Of a stretch of 9,730 nt of DNA, positions 1 through 6,398 are shown one piece after another. The stretch's first letter is position 1, and every line of letters starts with the position of its first letter. Source of the stretch: Thermodesulfovibrionales bacterium (GTDB lineage Bacteria > Nitrospirota > Thermodesulfovibrionia > Thermodesulfovibrionales > Dissulfurispiraceae); the NCBI GenBank assembly GCA_021129835.1, contig JAJOKM010000014.1:1-9730 (forward strand). Reading direction: 5' to 3'. The notes beneath the pieces are model-generated. The model was given only the letters and a program-made list of their open reading frames with translations. It was not told the DNA's origin and ran no database searches. The translations under genes and the position numbers were made by a program.

Positions 1-694
1 TAACTTCTCCAGGATTGTTAACCCCAACTGCAGTATGCAGGGCGGATATGGGATCTGCATCTGGTGGGGTAGCAGGCGGAACGGCGATATCGAAGTTATG
101 ATTATAGGGAGGTAAAATGGCATTTAGGGGGTCATTAGGGTCGGTACGGGTAAAGCTGAATAATTTATATGCCGGTATATTTATTCCTACGGCGACATCC
201 GGGCTTATATCTATAGTAATGGTATTTCTATCGGCGACGAACTCGCCCGTATTAGCATTGATAGGGGGGATGTCTGATTGAAACCCAGAAAATACATACC
301 TGCCTGCCACCTTTGTGTTGGCAACACCGATAGCACTCTCTAATAAAACGCCGACCTCGACTGCCATCATCCGTCTTGCGTCAGCATCAGCAGTTGCCGT
401 TGCCCCAGCGAGCGCCAATTCCCTCGCCCTTATCATAATATCATTCAAATTAAAGAAGGCTGAATCCATCGCCTCTAAAGAGGTCGTGGCAGAGACTATG
501 GCGCTTTTATATAGACCGATTGCGGAGATCTCTGTCCGGTAGGCGACGATCCTTGACATGGCGGTGGGATCATCTGAAGGCCTGTTAACTCGCTTTCCAG
601 AAGAGAGCTGCTCATGTGCCTTAAATATAGCCTCCATATTCCGATGCATATTAGAAAGGAACCTATCATGAAACATCTCTGCCGTAACTCTCAT
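1..694 (-). CDS. flgL: FlgL, hook-filament junction protein (HAP3), 3' end outside the window
   Basis: About 231 N-terminal residues are readable, beginning MRVTAEMFHD; the frame is still open at the window edge, so the C-terminal part is missing. FlgL is a secreted flagellin-like protein that forms the ring between FlgK and the filament. The sequence shows the flagellin-type N-terminal helix with the motif GKRVNRPSDDP at residues 33-43 and the FlgL hallmark GRYVFSG at 131-137, followed by a Pro/Asp-rich start of the variable outer domain. The ATG at 694 has an AAGAGG ribosome site (701-706) 6 nt upstream. It lies 46 nt after flgK in the same direction and has no obvious promoter of its own, so it is probably the distal gene of the flgM-flgN-flgK-flgL unit. 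Confusion with flagellin is unlikely given the position directly after flgK. Confidence 0.93.
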   Translation of the reverse strand, partial: MRVTAEMFHDRFLSNMHRNMEAIFKAHEQLSSGKRVNRPSDDPTAMSRIVAYRTEISAIGLYKSAIVSATTSLEAMDSAFFNLNDIMIRARELALAGATATADADARRMMAVEVGVLLESAIGVANTKVAGRYVFSGFQSDIPPINANTGEFVADRNTITIDISPDVAVGINIPAYKLFSFTRTDPNDPLNAILPPYNHNFDIAVPPATPPDADPISALHTAVGVNNPGEV

Positions 695-740
695 TTTATA
701 CCTCTTACTAATTCTGCTTGTATTGTTAAGGATTGCCCGG

Positions 741-2390
741 CTATCTTCCTGCCATATTCATAAGCGTCATCAGTAGTTCATCGGCAATGCGTACCATCTT
801 TGCTGCGGCCTCAAAGGACATTTGGTGCTTAATCAAATTTGCCGCCTCTTCATCAAGGCTAACTCCTGAAATCTCTTCTCTTCTCCTTTCGAGCGCCTCT
901 ACGACTGTATTCTGAAATCTAAGCTCCCTGTCTGCCGAAAGCGCCTCGACACCAACATCAGAGACTATTGCTCGATAAAAATCGAGGGCGCCACTGCCAG
1001 CAATAATCTGTTGATTTATCAGATCTGCAATCTCCCTTGCATTTCTGTTGTCACCTGGGATCATCTGTGGATCCTGAGCTGCTGCAACCATTGCTGGGTC
1101 TGTAATTTCTAATGCCATTGTCCTTGCAGCATCTGAGTTGATCTGAACAATGAAGGTCTCCTGAGCAGTCATTTCATTATCTATCCTCACCTTTATGCCG
1201 CTGAATTCGAGTGTCCTGTAACCATCACCTGAATGAAAATCACCAGGTTGCAGAGTAATTGACTCTTCGGTCGTCAAATTATGTATTACATAATTACCGG
1301 AGGACTCAGGCAGGCCTTCCGTAAATTGTATTCTAAACTGGTCATGACTGAAGGCATGAGCGTCTATTATGCTAACAGAGGTTACTGTTCCGCCGTATAG
1401 AGGGTCATCGATTGTGGCCAATGAACCAAAAAAATTATTACCGGTAGAACTATCTAACCCATATCCCTGTCTGTGATGGAAGTTTACCTTATCTGTGAGA
1501 TTGACAGCAAAGACATTCAGTTTATTCATAAGAGAGGGTATTTCGGTATTTACGAGGTCAATAATTGCCTTTGCCCTTCCGTCTATTATACCGTTGGTGA
1601 TATCCCTCTCTTCATGCGGCAGAGCTATATGAAATTGGATGTTTCTTTCTCCATCAATAGTAACTTTCATCTCATATGCCATTGCGCCCTCAACAAGCGG
1701 AGTTCCACCTGCTAAGACAGAATATCTTCCAAAGTCATCTCTAAAGGCGGTAACCCTGACTTTTTGGTTTAGTTCTTTCAAAAGGCCATCCCGGTGATCC
1801 ATCAAATCGAGCGCCCCTGGCGACATGGCGATCTTTTCATTTAGGGCTGCAATCCCTGCTGTAATGATATTTATCTCGGCTGCCAGGTTTTGGCTGCCTC
1901 TAAATAACTCTGTGCGTATATTATCGAGGGATCCATATGCCCTGTTTATACGCATACAAAGGTGCTCTGCCTTTCCGATTAACAACATCCTTTGTGCATG
2001 TTCCTCTGGATGTTGCGAAACCCCCTGCCATGCGCCGAAAAATTCAGTAATAGCAGAACTTATACCTACAGCGCCGGCCTCATTAAAGATATCCTCTATT
2101 TTTTGAAATCCTTTGCTGTAGGCATCCCAATATGAAAGGCCTGACTTTTCAGCCCTTAATTGGAGATTTATGAAGGTATCATACATCCTCTCTATACCGT
2201 CAATTCTAACACCCTTGCCACTGGCTCCCATGCCAATTATTGCCCCTGTTGGAATATTCTCTAAAATAACCCTCTGCCTTGAGTATCCCGGGGTTGCAGC
2301 GTTGGCAACGTTGTGGGCAGTCGTCTCGATGGCTTGTCTTGATGTAAAGAGAGCGGTCTTAGCGATGCTGAACAATCCAGAGATTGACAT
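741..2390 (-). CDS. flgK: FlgK, hook-associated protein 1 (HAP1)
   Basis: The 549-residue length is normal for FlgK, the first hook-filament junction protein, exported through the flagellar type III apparatus and assembled on the hook tip. The N-terminus (residues 4-41) has the axial-protein signature, with TAHNVANAATPGYSRQRV close to the family consensus. The C-terminus has the matching helix VSLDEEAANLIKHQMSFEAA and the hydrophobic tail ADELLMTLMNMAGR, which packs with the N-terminal helix in the D0/D1 core. The middle (about 200-450) is the variable outer region. The ATG overlaps the flgN stop as TAATG, and GGAGG (2395-2399) lies 4 nt upstream inside the end of flgN, so translation is probably coupled to flgN, its likely chaperone. 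The gene is complete, with no frameshift. Confidence 0.96.
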   Translation of the reverse strand: MSISGLFSIAKTALFTSRQAIETTAHNVANAATPGYSRQRVILENIPTGAIIGMGASGKGVRIDGIERMYDTFINLQLRAEKSGLSYWDAYSKGFQKIEDIFNEAGAVGISSAITEFFGAWQGVSQHPEEHAQRMLLIGKAEHLCMRINRAYGSLDNIRTELFRGSQNLAAEINIITAGIAALNEKIAMSPGALDLMDHRDGLLKELNQKVRVTAFRDDFGRYSVLAGGTPLVEGAMAYEMKVTIDGERNIQFHIALPHEERDITNGIIDGRAKAIIDLVNTEIPSLMNKLNVFAVNLTDKVNFHHRQGYGLDSSTGNNFFGSLATIDDPLYGGTVTSVSIIDAHAFSHDQFRIQFTEGLPESSGNYVIHNLTTEESITLQPGDFHSGDGYRTLEFSGIKVRIDNEMTAQETFIVQINSDAARTMALEITDPAMVAAAQDPQMIPGDNRNAREIADLINQQIIAGSGALDFYRAIVSDVGVEALSADRELRFQNTVVEALERRREEISGVSLDEEAANLIKHQMSFEAAAKMVRIADELLMTLMNMAGR

Positions 2391-2827
2391 TATGCCTCCA
2401 CTGATACCTTCTGTTGCGTCCCTACATCATGGGCCTTCAAAAAGCTATATGAGGTCCTTATGAAGTAAAGGGATTTCTCGATTAATCTGCTGTTAAATTC
2501 ATTCAGCTCGGATATACTCTGAAGCATAGATATAAATTCAGACGCTATAGCAGTTAATCTTTCCCTATAGTCCTTATCTGCTATTTCAGCAACCTCTGAG
2601 ACGGTCTTGTCTCTAAAGCCGAGAGATTCCAGTATCCTTTCGCGAGTCTCATCATACGCCCTTATCTTGCCTGTTATTGCCTTTTTGTCATTTAGCAGCA
2701 GTTCGATCTCCGCAGGGTCGAAACTGACTATCACATCTCTCTCCTTCTGCAGCAGTTCGGCTAACTGCGTACAGAGAGAAAATTCTTTCTCCAGGATATC
2801 AATTAAGTCTTCATACGAGTGAATCAA
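2390..2827 (-). CDS. flgN: FlgN, export chaperone for FlgK and FlgL
   Basis: This 145-residue, strongly helical, charged protein has heptad-like Leu/Ile spacing (EDLIDILEKEFSLCTQLAEL, then KERDVIVSFDPAEIELLLND). That pattern is typical of the FlgN family, whose cytosolic members bind the C-termini of FlgK and FlgL and deliver them to the export ATPase. Length matches the family (about 140). Identity rests on this pattern plus position between flgM and flgK. The start is TTG: a perfect GGAGG (2834-2838) lies 6 nt upstream, and no ATG or GTG in this frame is better placed. The ATG at 2814 is out of frame and runs into a stop after three codons. The 5' end overlaps flgM by 17 nt, and the 3' end shares one base with the flgK start, so the three genes are translationally linked. 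Confidence 0.85.
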   Translation of the reverse strand: MIHSYEDLIDILEKEFSLCTQLAELLQKERDVIVSFDPAEIELLLNDKKAITGKIRAYDETRERILESLGFRDKTVSEVAEIADKDYRERLTAIASEFISMLQSISELNEFNSRLIEKSLYFIRTSYSFLKAHDVGTQQKVSVEA

Positions 2828-3110
2828 TTATAGCCTCCGTTAAGAGCTTTCCTGCTACGGCCTCACCCCTGACATTATAGATTCCAGCGTTAATAGCATT
2901 CTGTATCTCCTCTACGCGGTCAGCCCTTATCTCTGGGACCCTGCTGACCTCCAATTGAAGTCTTGCGATCTCTTTTGCCCCCTCAGAAACCGTCACCTGG
3001 TCTCTGGATAAGGCCTCCTCTGGCCCGCCCTTTCCTGCTGTCCTTTCCTTCGCGCTGTCGGTCCTCTGCAAATTTGGACTCAATATCTCCATATTATCTG
3101 CTATCTTCAT
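2811..3110 (-). CDS. flgM: FlgM, anti-sigma-28 factor
   Basis: The 99-residue length equals that of enterobacterial FlgM. FlgM binds sigma-28 (FliA) in the cytosol and is secreted once the hook is finished, which releases late gene expression. The C-terminal half carries the family pattern: DQVTVSEGAKEIARLQLEV, then PEIRADRVEEIQNAINAGIY and a helix with VAGKLLTEAI. In known structures this half is the sigma-binding part. The N-terminal 40 residues are polar and low in hydrophobics, as expected for a disordered, exportable tail. The ATG has an excellent ribosome site, AGGAGGTGA (3115-3123), with 7 nt between AGGAGG and the start. It is the first gene after a sigma-28-like promoter, so it would be made under the control of the factor it inhibits. 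Confidence 0.93.
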   Translation of the reverse strand: MKIADNMEILSPNLQRTDSAKERTAGKGGPEEALSRDQVTVSEGAKEIARLQLEVSRVPEIRADRVEEIQNAINAGIYNVRGEAVAGKLLTEAIIDSLV

Positions 3111-3114
3111 CTCT

Positions 3115-3123
3115 TCACCTCCT
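3115..3123 (-). promoter_or_regulatory. Strong ribosome binding site of flgM
   Basis: Read on the minus strand this is AGGAGGTGA, a near-full match to the anti-Shine-Dalgarno sequence, 7 nt (from AGGAGG) before the flgM ATG. It is one of the strongest ribosome sites in the window and fixes the flgM start. Confidence 0.85.
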
Positions 3124-3178
3124 ATTTTGCAGTTATTTATTCACTGCCCTGTCTTAGCGCTTTTACCCTATACATACT

Positions 3179-3205
3179 ATATCGGAATTTTTTAAAAAAA
3201 GATTA
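3179..3205 (-). promoter_or_regulatory. Putative sigma-28 (FliA) promoter for flgM-flgN-flgK-flgL
   Basis: On the minus strand the -35 element is TAATCTTT (3198-3205) and the -10 element is TCCGATAT (3179-3186), separated by exactly 11 nt. Against the sigma-28 consensus TAAAGTTT-N11-GCCGATAA each element matches 6 of 8, including the diagnostic CCGATA core. The predicted start falls near 3170, giving a flgM leader of about 60 nt. The late-gene location, just before the anti-sigma-28 gene and the hook-junction genes, is where sigma-28 promoters are known in other bacteria. A vegetative promoter using the overlapping TATAGT is possible but lacks a clear -35. Confidence 0.7.
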
Positions 3206-3271
3206 GCGCCGTCTCAAAACAGCTTCATGGCGAAGTGAGGCCTTAATTCCCGAAGGGCAATATATTCGCCA
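3206..3271 (-). terminator. Possible weak terminator / structured element after flgJ
   Basis: Just after the flgJ stop a perfect 7-bp inverted repeat (3228-3234 with 3265-3271, TGGCGAA / TTCGCCA) encloses 30 nt that also hold the palindrome AGGCCT and a small CCCGAAGGG hairpin. A second, smaller hairpin (CTTC-GCCAT-GAAG) overlaps its distal arm. In the direction of transcription a run of seven T follows at 3194-3200, but 7 nt or more separate it from a convincing stem, and that run also forms part of the sigma-28 promoter spacer. It may end the rod/ring transcript, or it may be a dispersed repeat. Confidence as a terminator is low. Confidence 0.3.
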
Positions 3272-3279
3272 AAATTTAG

Positions 3280-3699
3280 CTATGCTATAATTCTACTCTT
3301 CAGCGGAAGACTAAATTCAAGCGATGGATAATAAGCAGCAGGAAGTTGTTCCGGCGCAGATTTCTTGTCTCTCCCTACCTCTTTTATTGGCGGACAATCA
3401 GCAACTCCTGATTTATCCGGTTTATCAATAGATCGCTTGATGCTGTCTAAAAAAAATTCTCCTATCCCGATGCCTCTTTTGCTCAGGGATTCGGACATTT
3501 CCTGCACTACAAACTGCATATAAGTCGAAATTGTCTTGTCCTTGCTGAAGTGTGTCTGCTCTAACATTATTTTTAAAAATTTGCTTAAAAAGATGGTCTC
3601 TACCTTTTTGGCAATGGTCGTCGGATCAGCGGATCTTAGAGACTCTAATTCGGCAGTTGCGCCTCTGTCGATAAATCCTATATTTGTTATTGCCGTCAT
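3280..3699 (-). CDS. flgJ: FlgJ-type rod-capping protein without a hydrolase domain
   Basis: This 139-residue protein corresponds to the N-terminal rod-binding domain of FlgJ, which caps the growing rod in the periplasm. The recognisable core is residues about 28-92: KVETIFLSKFLKIMLEQTHF, then YMQFVVQEMSESLSKRGIGI and GEFFLDSIKR, the usual 'F..lfl..mlk.m' and 'l...GiGi..f' pattern. The C-terminal muramidase domain of enterobacterial FlgJ is absent. After a Lys/Pro-rich linker the protein ends LEFSLPLKSRIIA, which resembles the lead-in to the M23 peptidase domain fused to FlgJ in some other phyla. The ATG overlaps the flgI stop as TAATG, with no strong ribosome site, so translation is probably coupled. 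It is the last gene of the rod/ring operon. Confidence 0.85.
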   Translation of the reverse strand: MTAITNIGFIDRGATAELESLRSADPTTIAKKVETIFLSKFLKIMLEQTHFSKDKTISTYMQFVVQEMSESLSKRGIGIGEFFLDSIKRSIDKPDKSGVADCPPIKEVGRDKKSAPEQLPAAYYPSLEFSLPLKSRIIA

Positions 3700-4829
3700 T
3701 ACATTATTACCAGCTCTGCATGCAGGCTTCCGGATGCCTTGATTGCCTGTAGTATTGCTACGAGGTCTCTCGGGGTTACGCCCAATACATTAAGCGCCTT
3801 GACCAATTCACCGACTGTTGCCCCCCTCACCTCAAACAGTGGCGCCATTATCTCTTCGGCTACTACTTCTATCTTGGGAAGAATCACTGTCGCCCCTGGT
3901 TCGGGCGCAAATGGCGGCGGATGAATGACCTCATATTCGACGCTGATCTCTATAGTTAACCCGCCATGGGCAATTGCAATCGGGTCGATAGTAACATTTT
4001 CGCCGATAACGACCGTCCCTGTCCTCTCATTAATAACAACCCTTGCAACCCTGTCAACATCTACTCTTAAAAGCTCAATCTCTGCCATCAGCTCTACTAC
4101 TCTACCTCTAAACTGATCAGGGACTATTACGGATACGACTGATGGACTCTCTGGTCTGGCAAAGTTGCCTACAAGCCTTTCATTTATACTATCCGCTATC
4201 CTCATGGCAGTTGTAATGTCCTGCATCTTAAGTAGGAGGTTTAATCTGTTTTTGGCATTCAAATGCACCGGCACTTCCCTTTCTACGATAGCGCCATTTG
4301 GAATCCTGCCAACATTCGGGTGGTTTTTGACCACATGTGCACCTGGTGCACCGCCAACAAATCCGCCAATGGATACAGGTCCTTGTGCAACTGCGTAAAC
4401 AACATTATCAGGCCCTTTCAGAGGTGTCGTCAAAAGGACACCCCCCTGGAGGCTCCTCGCATCACCGATAGATGAGACCTGAACGTCAAGCTTTGAGCCC
4501 GGTTTTATCATTGTCGGGAGCCTTGCAGTAACTATGACTGTTGCTGCATTTCTGATCTGTCCTTCTATATCCTCCGGGGCCACACTTATTCCCATTCTGG
4601 TTAACATGTTAGCCACTGCCTGGGTTGTAAATGTCCCACCCCTGTCTCCAGTCCCATGAAGCCCGACTACTACACCAAATCCTACGAGGTCATTGCCTCT
4701 TACTCCTGAAAATGTGGCTATATCCTTTATCCTCTCGGCCATGGCATCAGTAGTGACAGACAAGACAAGCAATATTAAGATTAAGTAACGGATAGTCTTC
4801 ATGATTGCATCTTCTCTTCTCATTGCCAT
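3699..4829 (-). CDS. flgI: FlgI, flagellar P-ring protein
   Basis: FlgI assembles the P-ring around the rod at the peptidoglycan layer. With the chosen start it has 376 residues, close to the usual 365-375. The N-terminus is a Sec signal peptide: charged MAMRREDAIMKTIRY, hydrophobic LILILLVLSV, and a cleavage site after AMA before ERIKDIATFSGVRGNDLVGF. That last stretch and the following VVVGLHGTGD are FlgI hallmarks, as are GGVLLTTPLKGPDNVVYAVA and the ending ASGSLHAEL. I chose the ATG at 4829 because GGGGGAGG (4836-4843) lies 6 nt upstream. The frame stays open to 4871, but that longer start lies inside flgH and has no ribosome site. The ATG at 4802 is the alternative and would give a more typical signal peptide. 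The gap after flgH is 25 nt. Confidence 0.96.
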   Translation of the reverse strand: MAMRREDAIMKTIRYLILILLVLSVTTDAMAERIKDIATFSGVRGNDLVGFGVVVGLHGTGDRGGTFTTQAVANMLTRMGISVAPEDIEGQIRNAATVIVTARLPTMIKPGSKLDVQVSSIGDARSLQGGVLLTTPLKGPDNVVYAVAQGPVSIGGFVGGAPGAHVVKNHPNVGRIPNGAIVEREVPVHLNAKNRLNLLLKMQDITTAMRIADSINERLVGNFARPESPSVVSVIVPDQFRGRVVELMAEIELLRVDVDRVARVVINERTGTVVIGENVTIDPIAIAHGGLTIEISVEYEVIHPPPFAPEPGATVILPKIEVVAEEIMAPLFEVRGATVGELVKALNVLGVTPRDLVAILQAIKASGSLHAELVIM

Positions 4830-4854
4830 CTCTATCCTCCCCCTAAAATTTTTG

Positions 4855-5622
4855 CTAAAACGGCCATACACGATCCAGAAACTCCATCAGCCATCCCGGC
4901 CTCTGCCTATCTCCTAAGACCCCTACCCCTACCATGTATATCTGGGCATTTGCTATATGCGTAGACAAGACTGTATTGTTTGGCGATATATCATCCGGTC
5001 TCACAATTCCCCTCAATACGAGTATCTCCTTTTCGTCATTCACAATTATCTCTCTCCTGGATTCGATCACCAGATTAGAATTTGGTAAGACATCTATCAC
5101 TATTGCCGTTATTCTGCCCTCAAGCCTTCCTTGCCTTATGGTATCGCCACTTCCCTCAAAGGCAGACCTCCCCTCTCCGCCAATAGATATCCCCGCTATA
5201 TCAAAAGGTATCCCAGTTATGCAAAAAAGAGGGTTCTCTCCGACAAATGGACCTATCCTATACTCTGCTAATGCGTCACGTTCAACCCCTGTCTCCGCCC
5301 TCTTTGATGCCCTTGTGACTTCATGAATCACTATCGTAACCAGGTCATTCACCGCCCTTGCCCTTCTATCTCTGAAAAGGAATGCATTATCCACCCATAG
5401 GGAACCTTCTGGTGCATGCACCTCTCTCTCTTCTATCACTTCTGTATACATAGGGGGCATTGGCGCAATCTTTACTTCATGGGCATCTCTCAGCCCGGCA
5501 CAACCGACCAGCATGGTAAAGATTAAGCCGTAAACGGTGAGCAGTAATAATCTCTTAGCCTTTCCTGGAGGGAGTCTCTCTCCTCTCCTTTGGCACAAAA
5601 CTTCGCTTCGCTCTGTCTTCAT
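4855..5622 (-). CDS. flgH: FlgH, flagellar L-ring lipoprotein
   Basis: FlgH forms the outer-membrane L-ring bushing. The 255-residue product has a lipoprotein signal: a hydrophobic LLLLTVYGLIFTML (residues 25-38) ending in the lipobox LVGC with Cys41 as the expected lipidated residue. The mature part carries typical FlgH sequence: GSLWVDNAFLFRDRRARAVN, DLVTIVIHEVTRASKRAETG, then ITAIVIDVLPNSNLVIESRR, EIIVNDEKEILVLRGIVRP, and the conserved end FLDRVWPF. The start at 5622 overlaps the flgA stop as ATGA, the usual coupled arrangement. An in-frame ATG at 5688 lies deep inside flgA and is less likely. The 24-residue charged region before the hydrophobic core is unusually long, and part of it (KTERSEVLCQRRGER) is encoded by DNA resembling the flgA leader. 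Confidence 0.95.
   Translation of the reverse strand: MKTERSEVLCQRRGERLPPGKAKRLLLLTVYGLIFTMLVGCAGLRDAHEVKIAPMPPMYTEVIEEREVHAPEGSLWVDNAFLFRDRRARAVNDLVTIVIHEVTRASKRAETGVERDALAEYRIGPFVGENPLFCITGIPFDIAGISIGGEGRSAFEGSGDTIRQGRLEGRITAIVIDVLPNSNLVIESRREIIVNDEKEILVLRGIVRPDDISPNNTVLSTHIANAQIYMVGVGVLGDRQRPGWLMEFLDRVWPF
5584..5610 (-). repeat. Copy 1 of a ~27-bp dispersed sequence (inside flgH 5' end)
   Basis: This stretch aligns with 6353-6379 upstream of flgA in the same orientation at roughly 23 of 29 columns with three short gaps. Shared blocks on the plus strand are TCTCC, TTTG, CAC, AAACT and TTCG. Here it encodes part of the odd N-terminal extension ahead of the FlgH signal peptide core. Confidence 0.45.
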
Positions 5623-6344
5623 AGCCTTACCCTCACAGTATCTGGCGACACTAAGATCCCCTTTACTTCCCTTTCGGTGAAGTTGCATAACACCGTCGCA
5701 CCTTCACCTACGATAGTATTGCTTCTGAGGACCCCATGTGTAGTTATAGTTACATTATCTCCTTCTACAATAACCCTGACCTTCTGCCCTCTTCTGACCC
5801 TCAAATAAGAAGTCAGATGATTATCCCTTATGATAACTCCCTGTCCGATATTCGTCGTAAGTATCTTTCCGCTGATATCACTTCTGCAGAATACGGCGCC
5901 CGAGGGCAATCTCGAAAGCTTCTGCCTCACGGTACTGAAGTCGTCATCCGTCAAGATTGTATCTCTGCTGAGTCGTCTCGCCGCAATAAAGACATCTACG
6001 AAGGCATCATAAGACGCCTCAACAGTTATCCTCTCTGGCAGCCCCTTTCTATTTATGAGATGAACAGCAAACTTCGCTCTGTCTCTGCCATTATTGCTGA
6101 TCATAGCCAGATTGGTAATTGTGTGATTATCCAACCTATCTACAATATCCCCTCCTCTGACCACTCGTAATCTGTGAATCTCCACATATCCTGAGACCGA
6201 CTTTTTCAGCTCCTCTAAGACTGCCTGTCTGATGTCATTCATTGCACTCCTTTTTTCTGCGGACTCCGACACGCCTGGCATTAAAACAAGCAGCAAGCAG
6301 CAAGCAATAAGTAGTAATATTTTATTTCTGAGTATCGTTGTCAT
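5619..6344 (-). CDS. flgA: FlgA, P-ring assembly chaperone
   Basis: FlgA is a periplasmic chaperone that helps FlgI polymerise into the P-ring. The 241-residue product starts with a Sec signal peptide (MTTILRNKILLLIACCLLLV, cleavage near SESA). The C-terminal half fits the SAF-like FlgA domain: DVFIAARRLSRDTILTDDDF, GKILTTNIGQGVIIRDNHL, a basic RVRRGQKVRVIVEGDNVTIT, then GVLRSNTIVGEGATVLCNF and a terminal VSPDTVRVRL. I prefer the ATG at 6344, because GGAGA (6353-6357) lies 8 nt upstream; the in-frame ATG at 6359 adds five residues but has no ribosome site. A better AAGGAG further upstream (near 6390) has no start codon at working distance. The 3' end overlaps flgH (ATGA). The signal-peptide codons contain a heptanucleotide tandem repeat. 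Confidence 0.92.
   Translation of the reverse strand: MTTILRNKILLLIACCLLLVLMPGVSESAEKRSAMNDIRQAVLEELKKSVSGYVEIHRLRVVRGGDIVDRLDNHTITNLAMISNNGRDRAKFAVHLINRKGLPERITVEASYDAFVDVFIAARRLSRDTILTDDDFSTVRQKLSRLPSGAVFCRSDISGKILTTNIGQGVIIRDNHLTSYLRVRRGQKVRVIVEGDNVTITTHGVLRSNTIVGEGATVLCNFTEREVKGILVSPDTVRVRL
6284..6318 (-). repeat. Heptanucleotide tandem repeat inside flgA signal-peptide codons
   Basis: Read on the plus strand in 7-nt steps the sequence is AAACAAG, CAGCAAG, CAGCAAG, CAATAAG, TAGTAAT. The two central units are identical and the others differ by one to a few bases. It encodes the hydrophobic core of the FlgA signal peptide, including the unusual Cys-Cys pair. The 7-nt step matches the intergenic repeats elsewhere in this window, though the unit sequence is different. 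Confidence 0.55.
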
Positions 6345-6352
6345 GTTGTTGG

Positions 6353-6379
6353 TCTCCATTTGTCACGAAACTCTGTTCG
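6353..6379 (-). repeat. Copy 2 of a ~27-bp dispersed sequence (upstream of flgA)
   Basis: This is the partner of 5584-5610, in the same orientation, lying between the flgG stop and the preferred flgA start. It supplies the GGAGA that I take as the flgA ribosome site, and it separates an upstream AAGGAG from any start codon, as if a short segment had been inserted in the original translation-initiation region. Confidence 0.45.
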
Positions 6380-6398
6380 TTTTGCTATCTCCTTATTA

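Noticed and set aside
315..542. Open frame on the plus strand inside flgL
   Set aside because: It is antisense to a well-supported FlgL reading frame, has low-complexity Ala/Ser composition and no ribosome site.
2812..2814. ATG overlapping the flgM stop as a possible flgN start
   Set aside because: It is out of the FlgN frame and meets a stop after three codons; the TTG with GGAGG 6 nt upstream is the better start.
4830..4871. N-terminal extension of FlgI to the ATG at 4871
   Set aside because: It would place extra charged residues before the signal peptide, overlaps flgH and has no ribosome site, whereas the ATG at 4829 has a strong one.
4934..5326. A 130-codon plus-strand frame inside flgH
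   Set aside because: Shadow of the conserved FlgH frame; its translation is Ser/Ile-rich with no recognisable domain and no ribosome site.
5736..6170. A 144-codon plus-strand frame inside flgA
   Set aside because: Longest antisense frame, but it lies entirely within FlgA codons and its translation looks random.
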